A stretch of DNA of 62,568 nt, taken from the NCBI GenBank assembly GCA_021811085.1, contig JAJZPQ010000009.1, positions 30,911-93,478 of the forward strand. Reading direction: 5' to 3'. Positions 1 to 8,328 of the stretch are shown here, piece after piece. The position numbers were made by a program, and so were the translations under genes. The notes under the pieces are model-generated. The model ran no database searches, was not told where the DNA came from, and worked only from the letters and a program-made list of their open reading frames with translations. The stretch's first letter is position 1, and every line of letters starts with the position of its first letter. This stretch comes from Pseudomonadota bacterium. Lineage in GTDB: Bacteria; Pseudomonadota; Gammaproteobacteria; Burkholderiales; SG8-39.

Positions 1-233
1 AGGCCCGCGTGCCAGCAGGCGAACATGAGCTCGAGGTACTGCGGGCAGTTCTTCATCACCAGCGCGACGCGCTCGTTCGGAGACAGCCGCGCAGCGAGCC
101 CGGCGGCGAGGCGCGACACGCGTGCGGCGAGTTCGGCATAAGTGCAGCTCACGCGCGCGCCGCGCGCGAGCGCGGGCAGGTTCGGGTAGGCATGCGCGCT
201 GCGCACGAGCAGCTGGGCGATGTTTACGCTCAT
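1..233 (-). CDS. AMP-dependent acyl synthetase/ligase, N-terminal fragment cut by the window edge
   Basis: The reading frame starts with ATG at 233 and runs off the left edge (77 codons visible). The residues read like the start of an ANL-superfamily acyl-CoA or acyl-ACP ligase: an MSVNIAQLLVRSA opening, then CTYAELAARVSRLAAGLAA, then the typical ERVALVMKNCPQYLELMFACWHAG segment that precedes the adenylate-binding core. Members activate a carboxylic acid with ATP to an acyl-adenylate and pass it to CoA or a carrier thiol. The catalytic motifs (P-loop-like STGT and YGxTE) lie outside the window, so the substrate cannot be judged. The gene points away from everything else in the window. Confidence 0.7.
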   Translation of the reverse strand, partial: MSVNIAQLLVRSAHAYPNLPALARGARVSCTYAELAARVSRLAAGLAARLSPNERVALVMKNCPQYLELMFACWHAG

Positions 234-275
234 GGCGAGCGACTGTAGCAAATTTTGCGCGGGCGGTCGTTCAAA

Positions 276-305
276 TAAAAAAGGGCAGGGATGACCCTGC
301 CCTTT
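276..305 (-). terminator. Rho-independent terminator of the lysine-rich small protein
   Basis: GGGCAGGG, a four-base loop and CCCTGCCC form a perfect 8-bp stem. On the minus strand the stem is followed by a run of T (the A run at 277-282 on the plus strand). It lies 19 bases past the stop codon of the minus-strand gene at 324-509 and also faces the ligase gene that starts at 233. Confidence 0.85.
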
Positions 306-323
306 CACGGTAAAGAAGAAGAC

Positions 324-509
324 TTACTTCTTCTCTTCCTTCTTCATTTCTTTCTTGGCCTTGGCCTTGTGCGCTTTCTTGGCTGTTTTCTTTTCCACTT
401 TCTTCATCTCTTCTTTCTTCTCGGGGGCTTTTGCGCCCTCCGCGGCGAAAACGGAAACAGTGGAAACAGCGAATACAGCGGCGACCAACATCGACAGAAG
501 CTTGCTCAT
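324..509 (-). CDS. Small lysine-rich exported protein, function unknown
   Basis: A 61-residue protein. The first 23 residues form a Sec-type signal peptide (MSKLLSMLVAAVFAVSTVSV, then FAA). The mature part of about 38 residues carries 17 lysines mixed with glutamate and alanine (KAPEKKEEMKK, KKAHKAKAKK), so it is a low-complexity, very basic peptide. I chose the ATG at 507-509 because AGGAGGA lies at 516-522 with six bases of spacing; an upstream in-frame ATG at 611 would bury the signal peptide. The gene is monocistronic with its own terminator. It resembles small periplasmic charged peptides of the acid-shock/PsiF kind only in composition, and I do not assign a function. Confidence 0.7.
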   Translation of the reverse strand: MSKLLSMLVAAVFAVSTVSVFAAEGAKAPEKKEEMKKVEKKTAKKAHKAKAKKEMKKEEKK

Positions 510-821
510 ATTGACTCCTCCTAGATGGATTGAAATTACCGGCGCGCCCCCTACCGCCTCTACCCATCGTCCCGTCATGAGGAGCCGACGTCGATAACGC
601 GGTGCAAGCAAAGCAGTGGTAACCGCAGTGCCGGAACTGCGAGTAACGGGCGGATCGCCAAGGCGTTGACACGCCCCGACTAAGCCGACCCTGCCTCATT
701 CGGATAGAAAAAGCGCCAAACAATCAATGCTATACTTCATCGACCCTGAAATGGACCGGACCGGCGCCGCTGGGTTCCCGCTGCACCGGGTCCGAGACGC
801 ACGGGCATCCAGGCCGAACCG
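510..821. other. Gene-free divergent intergenic region
   Basis: About 310 bases lie between the divergent lysine-rich peptide gene and the EamA gene. I see no ORF with a ribosome binding site and no strong inverted repeat. A TATACT hexamer at 731-736 could be a -10 element for the EamA gene, but no acceptable -35 sits 16-18 bases upstream. A TTGACA at 665-670 has no partner -10. Confidence 0.4.
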
Positions 822-1877
822 ATGCTAGACCTCGCCACGCAACGCTATGCCCTGATCGCCCTCGCGGCAGCCGCGCTGTTCGGCGCGAGCACGCCGCTCG
901 CCAAGCTGCTGCTCGCGAACATCGCGCCCAACATGCTCGCCGGCTTGCTCTACCTGGGCAGCGGCCTCGGGCTCGCGCTGGTGCAGCTGATCCGCCGCAC
1001 GGGACAACGCGCGGCCGAAACGCCGCTGCAGGCGGCGGACACTCCCTGGCTCGCCGGCGCGGTCGCCTGCGGCGGCATCGCCGCGCCGCTGCTGCTGCTG
1101 TGGGGACTCGCCGGCGAAAGCGCATCCGGCGTGTCGCTGCTGCTCAATCTCGAAGGCATGCTGACCGCGCTGATCGCCGCGCTGGTGTTCCGCGAGGCAA
1201 TAGGGGCGCGCATCTGGGTCGCCGCCTGCCTCATGCTCGCGGCCGGCCTCTCGCTCGGCTATGCGCCGCAGGCCGGCGTCGGGCTGTCGCTGCGCACGCT
1301 CGCGGTCGCGGCCGCCTGCGCGCTGTGGGCGCTGGACAACAATCTCACGCGCCGCATCGCCGCCGCCGATCCGGTCCGCATCGCCATGATCAAGGGGCTT
1401 GTTGCGGGCTGCGTCAACATCGCCGCGGCCCTGGCGCTGGGCGCGCAGCTGCCGCAGGCGCTGCCGCTCGCGGGCGCGCTCGCGCTCGGCTGGCTCGCCT
1501 ATGGCGTGAGCCTGGCGCTGTACATCCTCGCGCTGCGCCACCTCGGCAGCGCGCGCGCCGCGGCACATTTCTCGACTGCGCCGTTCATCGGCGCGGCGCT
1601 CGCGATCCTGCTCATGGGCGAGCCGCTGACGCCCGCTTTCGCCGCCGCTTTCGCGCTGATGCTCGTTGCGACCTGGCTCACGCTCACCGAGCAGCACGGC
1701 CACGCGCATGCGCATGAAGCGCTCGCGCACGCGCATCTGCACACGCACGACGCGCATCATCAGCATGCGCACCGCGGCAACGAAGGGCCGGAGCCGCACA
1801 CGCATGCTCACGTGCACGCGCCGCTTGCGCACAGCCATCCGCATTTGCCCGATTTGCATCACCGGCATCCGCATTGA
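822..1877 (+). CDS. EamA-family (DMT superfamily) inner-membrane transporter with histidine-rich C-terminal tail
   Basis: A 351-residue protein. Residues 1 to about 288 are two EamA repeats of about five hydrophobic helices each, starting with ALIALAAAALFGASTPLAKLL and ending with AAFALMLVATWLTLT; this is a normal DMT carrier length. Residues 290-351 are an added hydrophilic tail with 23 histidines in 62 residues, mostly HAH, HTH and HPH steps, predicted to be on one membrane face. EamA carriers export metabolites or amino acids. A histidine-rich tail is usually a metal-binding or metal-sensing segment in other carriers, so a link with Zn, Ni, Co or Cu is an inference. The stop overlaps the start of the next EamA gene. 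Confidence 0.85.
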   Translation: MLDLATQRYALIALAAAALFGASTPLAKLLLANIAPNMLAGLLYLGSGLGLALVQLIRRTGQRAAETPLQAADTPWLAGAVACGGIAAPLLLLWGLAGESASGVSLLLNLEGMLTALIAALVFREAIGARIWVAACLMLAAGLSLGYAPQAGVGLSLRTLAVAAACALWALDNNLTRRIAAADPVRIAMIKGLVAGCVNIAAALALGAQLPQALPLAGALALGWLAYGVSLALYILALRHLGSARAAAHFSTAPFIGAALAILLMGEPLTPAFAAAFALMLVATWLTLTEQHGHAHAHEALAHAHLHTHDAHHQHAHRGNEGPEPHTHAHVHAPLAHSHPHLPDLHHRHPH

Positions 1878-2740
1878 AGCTCGAGTTCGCATCCGCACTG
1901 TGGGCGCTCGCCGCCGCGGCCGGCCTGGGTGCGGCCATGATCACGACGCGCCTGGGCCTGCGCTATGCGTCGCCCGCGGCCGGCGCGGCGATCGGCGTCC
2001 CCTCCTCGACGCTGGTGTTCTGGTGTCTGGCGCCGTTCCTGCTCGACACCGGCGGCTTCAACCTCGCCGCGGCCGGGATGTTCGCGCTGGTCGGCCTGTT
2101 CTTTCCCGCGGCGGTGACGCTCTTGACCTACAGTGGCAACCAGCGCATGGGCCCGACCATCACCAGCGCCGTTTCCTGCACCACGCCCATGTTCGCGCTG
2201 TCCGGCGCGATCCTGTTTTTGGGCGAAGGCCTCAGCACGGGCGATGTGCTCGGGACCGCGGCCATCGTGCTCGGCATGCTGGCGCTGACCTGGAGCGGCG
2301 GCGCACGCGCGCGCGACTGGCCGCTGTGGGCGGTCGCGCTGCCGGTTGCGGCCGCGGCGCTGCGCGCGCTGGCGCAAGTCCTGACCAAAGCCGGGCTCGC
2401 GCTGTGGGCCAGCCCTTACGCCGCCGGACTGATCGGCTACACCGTGTCGGCCGTGGTGATCCTCGCCGTGACTCGAATGCGCGGGCAGCGAGCGCCCACT
2501 GACCGCCGCGCCACGCCCTGGTTCGTCGCCACCGGCATGTTCAACGGCGCGAGCCTGTTCCTGATGTATACCGCGCTGGCCAAAGGCAAGGTGGCGCTGG
2601 TCTCGCCCATCATCGCGACCTATCCGCTGTTCACGCTCGCGCTGAGCCTGCTGATCCTGCGCCATGAACGCGTGCCGCCGCGCGTGGCGCTGGGCGCGGT
2701 GCTGACCGTGGCCGGCGTGGCAGTGCTGCTCGCGTTCTAA
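1874..2740 (+). CDS. EamA-family (DMT superfamily) transporter, second of a coupled pair
   Basis: A 288-residue protein with two EamA domains and about ten hydrophobic segments, for example SALWALAAAAGLGAAMI at the N terminus and ALGAVLTVAGVAVLLAF at the C terminus. The start is a TTG at 1874-1876 that overlaps the TGA of the preceding transporter (TTGA), so translation is probably coupled. It lacks the histidine-rich tail of its partner. The two proteins may act as a heterodimer, as some paired small multidrug resistance or DMT proteins do, but both are full ten-helix carriers and could work independently. The substrate is unknown. It converges with recQ, with nine bases between the stops. 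Confidence 0.85.
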   Translation: MKLEFASALWALAAAAGLGAAMITTRLGLRYASPAAGAAIGVPSSTLVFWCLAPFLLDTGGFNLAAAGMFALVGLFFPAAVTLLTYSGNQRMGPTITSAVSCTTPMFALSGAILFLGEGLSTGDVLGTAAIVLGMLALTWSGGARARDWPLWAVALPVAAAALRALAQVLTKAGLALWASPYAAGLIGYTVSAVVILAVTRMRGQRAPTDRRATPWFVATGMFNGASLFLMYTALAKGKVALVSPIIATYPLFTLALSLLILRHERVPPRVALGAVLTVAGVAVLLAF

Positions 2741-2749
2741 CCCGCCGCT

Positions 2750-4561
2750 TCAATCGCGGAGCAGCGCCAACAACGCGGCGCCGTAGTGCTCGAGCTTGCG
2801 CGCGCCTACGCCCGAGATCTGGCCGAGTGCGTCCTCGCTTTGCGGGCGCGTGCGCGCGAGCTCGGCCAGCGTGGCGTCGTGGAACACGACATAAGCCGGC
2901 ACGCCGTGTTCCTTGGCGACGCCGGCGCGCCATTCGCGCAGGCGCTGCCACAAGCGTTCTTGCTCAGCTCCCAGTCCGGCCGCACTCGCGCGCGCGCGCC
3001 CGCTGCCGCGCTTGCCGGCCTGCGCCTGGCGCAGATGCACCGTCTGTCCGCCGCTGAGCACCGCGCGGCTGGCCTCGGTGAGCAGGAGCGAGCCATGGCC
3101 CGCATGATCGACGGCGAGCAGCCCCTGCGCGACCAATTGGCGGAATACCGTGCGCCAGACCTTCTCGTCCAGCTCGCGGCCGACGCCGAACGTGCTCAAC
3201 GCCTGATGATTCCACTGCAGCACGCGCTCGGTCTCCTTGCCCAGGAGCACGTCGATCAGGTGCACCGCACCGAAGCGCTGCCCGGTGCGATAGACGCAGG
3301 ACAGCGCCTTCTGCGCCGCCACCGTGCCGTCCCACACCTGCGGCGGCTCGATGCAGACATCGCAATTGCCGCAAGGCGCGGAGGCTTCGTCGAAATAGGC
3401 CAGCAGGCGCACGCGGCGGCAGCTGCTGGCTTCGCACAGGCCGAGAAGCGCATCGAGCTTCGCCGCCGCGATGCGCTTGAATTGCGCCTCGGCGGTGGAG
3501 GCGTCGATCATGCGCCGCTGGTTGACCACATCGCCCAGGCCGTAGGCCATCCAGGCGTCGGCCGGCAGCCCGTCGCGGCCGGCGCGGCCGGTCTCCTGGT
3601 AATAGCCCTCGATGCTCTTGGGCAGATCGAGATGCGCGACGAAGCGCACGTCGGGCTTGTCTATGCCCATGCCGAAGGCGATGGTCGCGACCATGACGAT
3701 GCCTTCTTCGCGCTGGAAGCGCGCCTGATGCAGGCTGCGCGTGCCGGCGTCCATGCCGGCGTGGTAGGCAAGTGCGCTTACGCCCTGCTCTGCCAGCCAG
3801 GCCGCGGTCTCCTCCACCTTGCGCCGCGACAGGCAATAGACGATGCCGGAGTCGCCCGCATGCTCGGCGCGCAGGAACGCGAGCAGCTGCGCGCGCGCAT
3901 TCGCCTTCTCGACGATGCGATAGCGGATGTTCGGCCGGTCGAAGCTGGAGACGAAGGTGCGCGCATTTTCGAGTGCGAGGCGCTGCACGATTTCCTCGCG
4001 CGTGACGCGATCGGCCGTGGCCGTGAGCGCGATGCGCGGCACGCCGGGAAAGCGCTCGTGCAGCAGCGCGAGCTGCATGTATTCCGGACGGAAGTCGTGG
4101 CCCCACTGCGATACGCAATGCGCCTCGTCGATCGCGAACAGCGCGAGTTGCGCCGCGGCTTGCAGGCGCTCGAGCTGTTCGAGGAAGCGCGGCATCAGCA
4201 GCCGCTCCGGCGCGACGTAGAGCAGGTCGTAGTCGCCGGCGGCGAGGCCGCGCTCGACCGCGGCCGCGTCGGCCGACGACAACGAGGAATTGAGGAACGC
4301 CGCCCTGACGCCGGCCTCGCGCAGCGCCGCCACCTGGTCCTGCATCAGCGCGATCAGCGGCGAGACCACGATGCCCGTCCCCGGGCGCAGCAAGGCCGGG
4401 ATCTGATAGCACAGCGACTTGCCCCCGCCGGTGGGCATCAGCACCAGGCAGTCGCCGCCCGCGCTCACATGGCGCACGATCTCTTCCTGCGGCCCGCGAA
4501 ACGCGGCGTAGCCGAACACCTGTTTCAGCACCGAGCGGGCCGCGCCGGGCGCAATGCTCAT
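2750..4561 (-). CDS. recQ: ATP-dependent DNA helicase RecQ
   Basis: A 603-residue 3'-5' superfamily 2 helicase acting in recombination and stalled-fork repair. Walker A MPTGGGKS is at residues 42-49, the DEAH box at 145-148 inside [18 protein letters not shown], and motif [12 protein letters not shown] follows later. The RecQ zinc-binding cysteines (CEASSC, then CGNCDVC) come next, then a winged-helix region. A C-terminal HRDC domain begins near residue 525 ([20 protein letters not shown]). All signature domains of bacterial RecQ are present and the length matches E. coli RecQ. It is transcribed away from the DUF4124-like gene, with a 171-base region between them. Confidence 0.97.
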   Translation of the reverse strand: MSIAPGAARSVLKQVFGYAAFRGPQEEIVRHVSAGGDCLVLMPTGGGKSLCYQIPALLRPGTGIVVSPLIALMQDQVAALREAGVRAAFLNSSLSSADAAAVERGLAAGDYDLLYVAPERLLMPRFLEQLERLQAAAQLALFAIDEAHCVSQWGHDFRPEYMQLALLHERFPGVPRIALTATADRVTREEIVQRLALENARTFVSSFDRPNIRYRIVEKANARAQLLAFLRAEHAGDSGIVYCLSRRKVEETAAWLAEQGVSALAYHAGMDAGTRSLHQARFQREEGIVMVATIAFGMGIDKPDVRFVAHLDLPKSIEGYYQETGRAGRDGLPADAWMAYGLGDVVNQRRMIDASTAEAQFKRIAAAKLDALLGLCEASSCRRVRLLAYFDEASAPCGNCDVCIEPPQVWDGTVAAQKALSCVYRTGQRFGAVHLIDVLLGKETERVLQWNHQALSTFGVGRELDEKVWRTVFRQLVAQGLLAVDHAGHGSLLLTEASRAVLSGGQTVHLRQAQAGKRGSGRARASAAGLGAEQERLWQRLREWRAGVAKEHGVPAYVVFHDATLAELARTRPQSEDALGQISGVGARKLEHYGAALLALLRD

Positions 4562-4683
4562 CGTTTGCCCGCGGCGGCGCAGCGCGTCGGCTTCATGGTC
4601 TGCGATGCCGGCCCCGCGTTCGCGGGAAATTGTGTAAAGAATTGCAAAATTTGGCCGTCGTCCCGTCTGTGCCGCCAGCCGGC

Positions 4684-4710
4684 GGCTAAAATGCGAGCCG
4701 CATTTTAACC
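4684..4710. repeat. 27-bp inverted repeat in the recQ / DUF4124 intergenic region
   Basis: GGCTAAAATGCG, spacer AGC, CGCATTTTAACC: two 12-base arms that pair with one G-T mismatch. It lies just upstream of the start codon at 4733 and contains a TAAAAT hexamer that could be a -10. It could be an operator palindrome or an RNA hairpin. There is no T-run, so a terminator is unlikely. Confidence 0.45.
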
Positions 4711-4732
4711 TTTCACCGACGGAAACAATTCC

Positions 4733-5092
4733 TTGTTTAATCCGACCGCGCTTGGCTTCGGCTTGGCAGCCGCGATCGCCCTGGCCTGCGCACCCGCCCT
4801 GGCGCAGGTGTATTCATGGAAAGACCCGGCGAGCGGCCAAAGCCGATTGTCGAATATCGCGCCGTCCTGGTACAACCGCGGCGAAAACGTCGGCGGCCCG
4901 CGCGTGATCGCGACGCTGGGCGAAAGGGTAATCGACGATACCGCGCTGGCGTACGAACAGCGCCTGCTGCTCATGGGCAAGTCCAAAGACTACGTCGACA
5001 AACTGCGGCTGCAAAAACAGCAGATGTCCGCGGACAAAATGGCCACCCGCGCGGCCACCCGCGCGGCAACGGGCGCGAACAAGGGCAGCTAG
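4733..5092 (+). CDS. Small exported protein with DUF4124-like N-terminal segment
   Basis: A 119-residue protein beginning with a TTG codon at 4733. Residues 1-25 are a Sec signal peptide ending ALAQ. The following [22 protein letters not shown] matches the style of DUF4124 proteins, which carry a short YxWxDxxGxxxxS element after the signal peptide. The C-terminal third is charged and probably helical ([17 protein letters not shown]) and ends in a repeat [18 protein letters not shown]4124 proteins are periplasmic and mostly uncharacterised. It lies upstream of and in the same direction as the PilZ protein, with about 130 bases between them. Confidence 0.6.
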   Translation: MFNPTALGFGLAAAIALACAPALAQVYSWKDPASGQSRLSNIAPSWYNRGENVGGPRVIATLGERVIDDTALAYEQRLLLMGKSKDYVDKLRLQKQQMSADKMATRAATRAATGANKGS

Positions 5093-5220
5093 CCGGCCCG
5101 CGTAATTCCGGCACCCTGACGGCGCCAGGGCAGATTCTTGCGATGGGATTACAATGGCGCAGTAGCCGCCGGACTCCCATTGCACCCCACCCGCAAACCG
5201 CTGCCGCAATTCTCCCGTCG

Positions 5221-5922
5221 ATGACCCCAGGGAACACCAATAACTCAAGCCATCTGCTGCGCTCGCGCAGCAAAATCGCGCCGGTGCTCGAGGCGCTCGC
5301 CGCCCGGCACCAACGCGTCATGGTGGAGCTGCCGGACGGGCAGGGCGTGGTCAACACGCAGCTCCTGCTCGCCGATCCGGTCGGGGAATTCATCGTCGTC
5401 GCCGCGGCGGCGGACCAGGCGCTCGATGCGGCCCTGCTGGCGCTGGCGCGCGTAACCCTGGTGGCCGAGCCCGACGACTGGCATATCGAGTTCGTCGGCA
5501 TCGCACCGAGCGCGATCGTGCACGAGAATCGTGCGGCGATACGCTTGGGTTATCCTGAAATTCTCTCCGTGCAGCAGCGCCGGCAGGACGAGCGCTACGA
5601 CGCGTCCACCGGACTCGTGCTGCGCTGCGTCGCCGACGCCGGCGGCTTCGCGCCGTTCGACGCGCAGATCAGGGACATCAGCCTGGGCGGCATCAGCGTG
5701 CTGCTCTATCCGCCGGACGTGATGATCGAGCCGGGCACGGTGCTGCTGGGCAGCCGCATCGAAATCCCGGGAGCCGATACGGTCACGCTGGATCTGGAAG
5801 TGCGCTATTCGGAACTCGTTACGCTGGAGGACGGCCGGCGCGCGCGCTGCTCCGGCTTCCGTTTCCTCAACGCGCCGGAAGACGTCAAACAGAAGCTCGT
5901 CGACGCGATCAACAATCGCTAG
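5221..5922 (+). CDS. YcgR-like flagellar brake/PilZ-domain protein (c-di-GMP binding)
   Basis: A 233-residue protein with the two-domain layout of YcgR. The N-terminal beta-rich domain (residues 20-115) is followed by a PilZ domain containing both c-di-GMP signatures: the RxxxR element at R121-R125 (RQDER) and DISLGG at residues 152-157. In the family, c-di-GMP binding changes flagellar motor or pilus behaviour. Nothing else here is flagellar, but the pil operon in the same window gives it a possible surface-motility context. The start at 5221 (ATGACCCCAGGG) is chosen by family length. An in-frame ATG at 5142 would add 26 residues, and neither start has a strong ribosome binding site. Confidence 0.8.
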   Translation: MTPGNTNNSSHLLRSRSKIAPVLEALAARHQRVMVELPDGQGVVNTQLLLADPVGEFIVVAAAADQALDAALLALARVTLVAEPDDWHIEFVGIAPSAIVHENRAAIRLGYPEILSVQQRRQDERYDASTGLVLRCVADAGGFAPFDAQIRDISLGGISVLLYPPDVMIEPGTVLLGSRIEIPGADTVTLDLEVRYSELVTLEDGRRARCSGFRFLNAPEDVKQKLVDAINNR

Positions 5923-5972
5923 AGCCGCGCGCTGCGTGCGGAAGTTCATTCCTCGCAACGCGGCGCAGCAGA

Positions 5973-6392
5973 CTAGAGGCGCGCCGTCACCAGCACCCGC
6001 CCCTTGGCGCCGAGCGCGGTCTTGCCGTCTGCGCCGACGATGCGCCCGCGCATATCGACGATGTCGCCGCCGAGTTTCGCGTTCGGCGTGACCTTCACCA
6101 CCAGCCACTCGAGCCGGATGGTCTCGTCGGCGAATATCGGCCGGCGAAACTTCACCCAGAACTCGAGGCCGATCACCGATCCCTTGGCCGAGAAATGCGA
6201 TGCCGTCAGCGCGAGCAGCAGCGCCGAGGTATGCGGGCCGCTCGCGATGAGCCGGCCATAGCGCGTCGTTGCCGCGAACGCGGGGTCGTGGTGCACCGGA
6301 TTGGTGTCGCCGACCGCATTGGCGTAATCCGCCACCGCCTTGGGCGTGAGCGTGACCACGGACGAAAAGCGCTCGTGCGCATGAGCTAGCAT
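5973..6392 (-). CDS. MaoC-like (R)-specific enoyl-CoA/enoyl-ACP hydratase
   Basis: A 139-residue single hot-dog domain. The hydratase-2 signature is present: ADYANAVGDTNPVHHDP has the catalytic aspartate (D29) and histidine (H34 or H35), followed by the conserved YGRLIASGPHTSALL segment. Such enzymes add water to trans-2-enoyl thioesters or dehydrate 3-hydroxyacyl thioesters. The gene lies 22 bases downstream of the truncated enoyl-reductase-like remnant on the same strand and at the end of the ketosynthase/ACP block, so a dehydratase role in that block is possible but not shown. Confidence 0.85.
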   Translation of the reverse strand: MLAHAHERFSSVVTLTPKAVADYANAVGDTNPVHHDPAFAATTRYGRLIASGPHTSALLLALTASHFSAKGSVIGLEFWVKFRRPIFADETIRLEWLVVKVTPNAKLGGDIVDMRGRIVGADGKTALGAKGRVLVTARL

Positions 6393-6414
6393 CGTTATGC
6401 CTATCCGCTCGGGC

Positions 6415-6660
6415 TCAAGCTGCGAGCAGCTCGATCCTCATGCCGGCATGGGCCTGCAGGCGTACGAGCAGCCGGTTTCCGAGGGCCGTCGCCGGGGTCC
6501 AGAAACCGCCGGCGCAGGCCGACTTCGGCAGATCCAGCGCCAGGCACGCGCCGGCTTCGCCCAGCATTTTCGAAGTCGAACCGCAACCCGGTTCGCGATC
6601 ATGTTCTTGAACATGCTCCGCGTCCCTCTCCTCTGTCAGAACATCAAGAATACGCCTCTG
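6415..6660 (-). pseudogene. C-terminal remnant of a saccharopine dehydrogenase-like / trans-acting enoyl reductase gene
   Basis: The frame ending at 6415 reads DREPGCGSTSKMLGEAGACL followed by ALDLPKSACAGGFWTPATAL and GNRLLVRLQAHAGMRIELL. This is the characteristic C-terminal end of the saccharopine-dehydrogenase/trans-acting enoyl reductase family (usual form GDPGYGxTxKMLxE, then a TPAxAMG step). Full members are about 400 residues; only about 60 family-like residues remain, with no start codon and unrelated sequence upstream before the end of the phoD gene at 6730. I interpret it as a gene truncated by deletion. The family assignment comes from motif recall only. Confidence 0.55.
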
Positions 6661-6729
6661 CCGCCGCAACCGCCGTCGCGGCGCATCGGCGCGCGCAGCG
6701 CACTTCATCGAACTTCGGCGCCGGCGCCT

Positions 6730-8289
6730 TCAGGCCCGCTGCGGCCCCGGCCTGCCGTCTTCGACGACGAAGCGCGCGAGCGTGCTGCAGGGCGCATCGC
6801 GCGTCTGCACCGATTCCATCGCGCGCAGGTCGGCGTTCAATTGCTTCGGCTTGATCTCGACGCGCACATAGCCGCGCCGGTCGCCGCGGCCGTACTTGAG
6901 GTGCGGGTTTTCGGCGAGCGCCGCCTCGACGAATTTCTGCGACGGCCCCTGCGAGGTGATCGAGGTGCCGCAGAACTCGCTCGCGACCACGGGCGAATGC
7001 GGGTCGTCGAAATCGGGCTTCAGATCGGCGACCCAGTGCGCGTGCACGTCGCCGCCGATCACCACCGGATTCGCCGGCCGGCGCCCAGCGATCGAGTCGA
7101 GCAGACGCCTTCGCGCCGCGGGATAACCGTCCCAGCCGTCGGTCCACACGCGCTTGCCCGCGCCCGGCTGGCGGTCGAGCTGCGCCATCAGCGTCTGCTG
7201 CGCGATCAGGTTCCAGCCGCTCGTCGCTCCGGCGAGGCCAGCATCGAGCCAGGCTTCCTGCGCGGCGCCGAGCAGGCTGCGCGCCGGGTCGGCGAGCGCC
7301 GCGCACTCGGCCGCGTCGACCACGGTGCTGCCGCCGCCCGCGGGGCGTTTGGAGCAGACCTCGTGCGCACGGTACTGGCGGTCGTCGAGCAGATGCACGC
7401 GCGCGAGCCGCCCCCAGGCTATGCGGGTGTAGATTTTCATCTGCGCGCCGTCCGGGCGCATGCGTGCGGGCAGCGGCATATGCTCGTAATAGGCGCGGTA
7501 GGCGGCGGCGCGGCGCGCGAGGAAGCGCTCGCGCGGCATGCCGTCCTCGGGCTGGTCGTCGGCGTAGTCGTTGTCGACCTCGTGATCGTCCCAGGTCACG
7601 ATCCACGGGCAGGCGTGGTGCGCCGCCTGCAGGTCGGGGTCCGTCTTATACAGCGCATGGCGCGTGCGATAGTCCTCGAGCGTGTACGGCTCGCCGCCGG
7701 TGTGCTTGCGCACGTGATTGCGCCCCCAGGAGGACTCGTAGATATAGTCGCCGAGGAAGGCGATGAAGTCGGGTGCGTCGGCGACGATGTGTTTGTAGGC
7801 GCCGTAGTAGCCCTGCTCGTACTGCTGGCAGGAGGCGAAGGCGAAGCGCAAGCGCGCCGGCGCGGCATCGAGAGCGGGCGCGGTGCAGGTGCGCGCGATA
7901 GTGCTCTGCGCCTCGCCTGCGCTGAAGCGGTACCAGTAGGGGCGGCCGGGTGCGAGGCCCTGCGGCTCGACATGCACCGAGTGGCCCCATTCGGGCGCGG
8001 CCTCGGCGCTGCCCGAGGCGACGACTTCGCGCATCGCGTCGTCCGTCGCGATTTCCCAGCGCACCGGCACGATGTCGCGTCCCATGCCGCCGTCGGCCGC
8101 GTCGGGCGCCGGCGCGAGGCGCGTCCACAGCACCATCCCCGAGGGCAGCGGATAACCCGAAGCGACGCCGAGGCTGAACGGGTCCGCGGCAAAGCGCGGC
8201 TTGGTATTGACCTGGGCGCGCGCACCCGCAGCGTACATGCCTGCGGCGGCGAGCGCCCTGAGGAATTCGCGGCGCTTGACGGAAGACAT
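6730..8289 (-). CDS. phoD: PhoD-type alkaline phosphatase/phosphodiesterase, Tat-exported
   Basis: A 519-residue protein with a twin-arginine signal (RREFLRA at residues 6-12, then AAAGMYAAGARA). The PhoD N-terminal domain follows, beginning PFSLGVASGYPLPSGMVLWTRL. The metallophosphatase core has FLGDYIYE, WDDHEVDNDY and, near the C-terminal part, IGGDVHAHW. PhoD enzymes hydrolyse phosphomono- and diesters in the periplasm using Ca and Fe. It follows the metal RND pump gene by 39 bases on the same strand and may be its cotranscribed partner, which is unusual for phoD. Confidence 0.93.
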   Translation of the reverse strand: MSSVKRREFLRALAAAGMYAAGARAQVNTKPRFAADPFSLGVASGYPLPSGMVLWTRLAPAPDAADGGMGRDIVPVRWEIATDDAMREVVASGSAEAAPEWGHSVHVEPQGLAPGRPYWYRFSAGEAQSTIARTCTAPALDAAPARLRFAFASCQQYEQGYYGAYKHIVADAPDFIAFLGDYIYESSWGRNHVRKHTGGEPYTLEDYRTRHALYKTDPDLQAAHHACPWIVTWDDHEVDNDYADDQPEDGMPRERFLARRAAAYRAYYEHMPLPARMRPDGAQMKIYTRIAWGRLARVHLLDDRQYRAHEVCSKRPAGGGSTVVDAAECAALADPARSLLGAAQEAWLDAGLAGATSGWNLIAQQTLMAQLDRQPGAGKRVWTDGWDGYPAARRRLLDSIAGRRPANPVVIGGDVHAHWVADLKPDFDDPHSPVVASEFCGTSITSQGPSQKFVEAALAENPHLKYGRGDRRGYVRVEIKPKQLNADLRAMESVQTRDAPCSTLARFVVEDGRPGPQRA

Positions 8290-8328
8290 TCGGGCGCTCT
8301 CCTTAGACGGTAGGAGAGCCGCTCGGCA

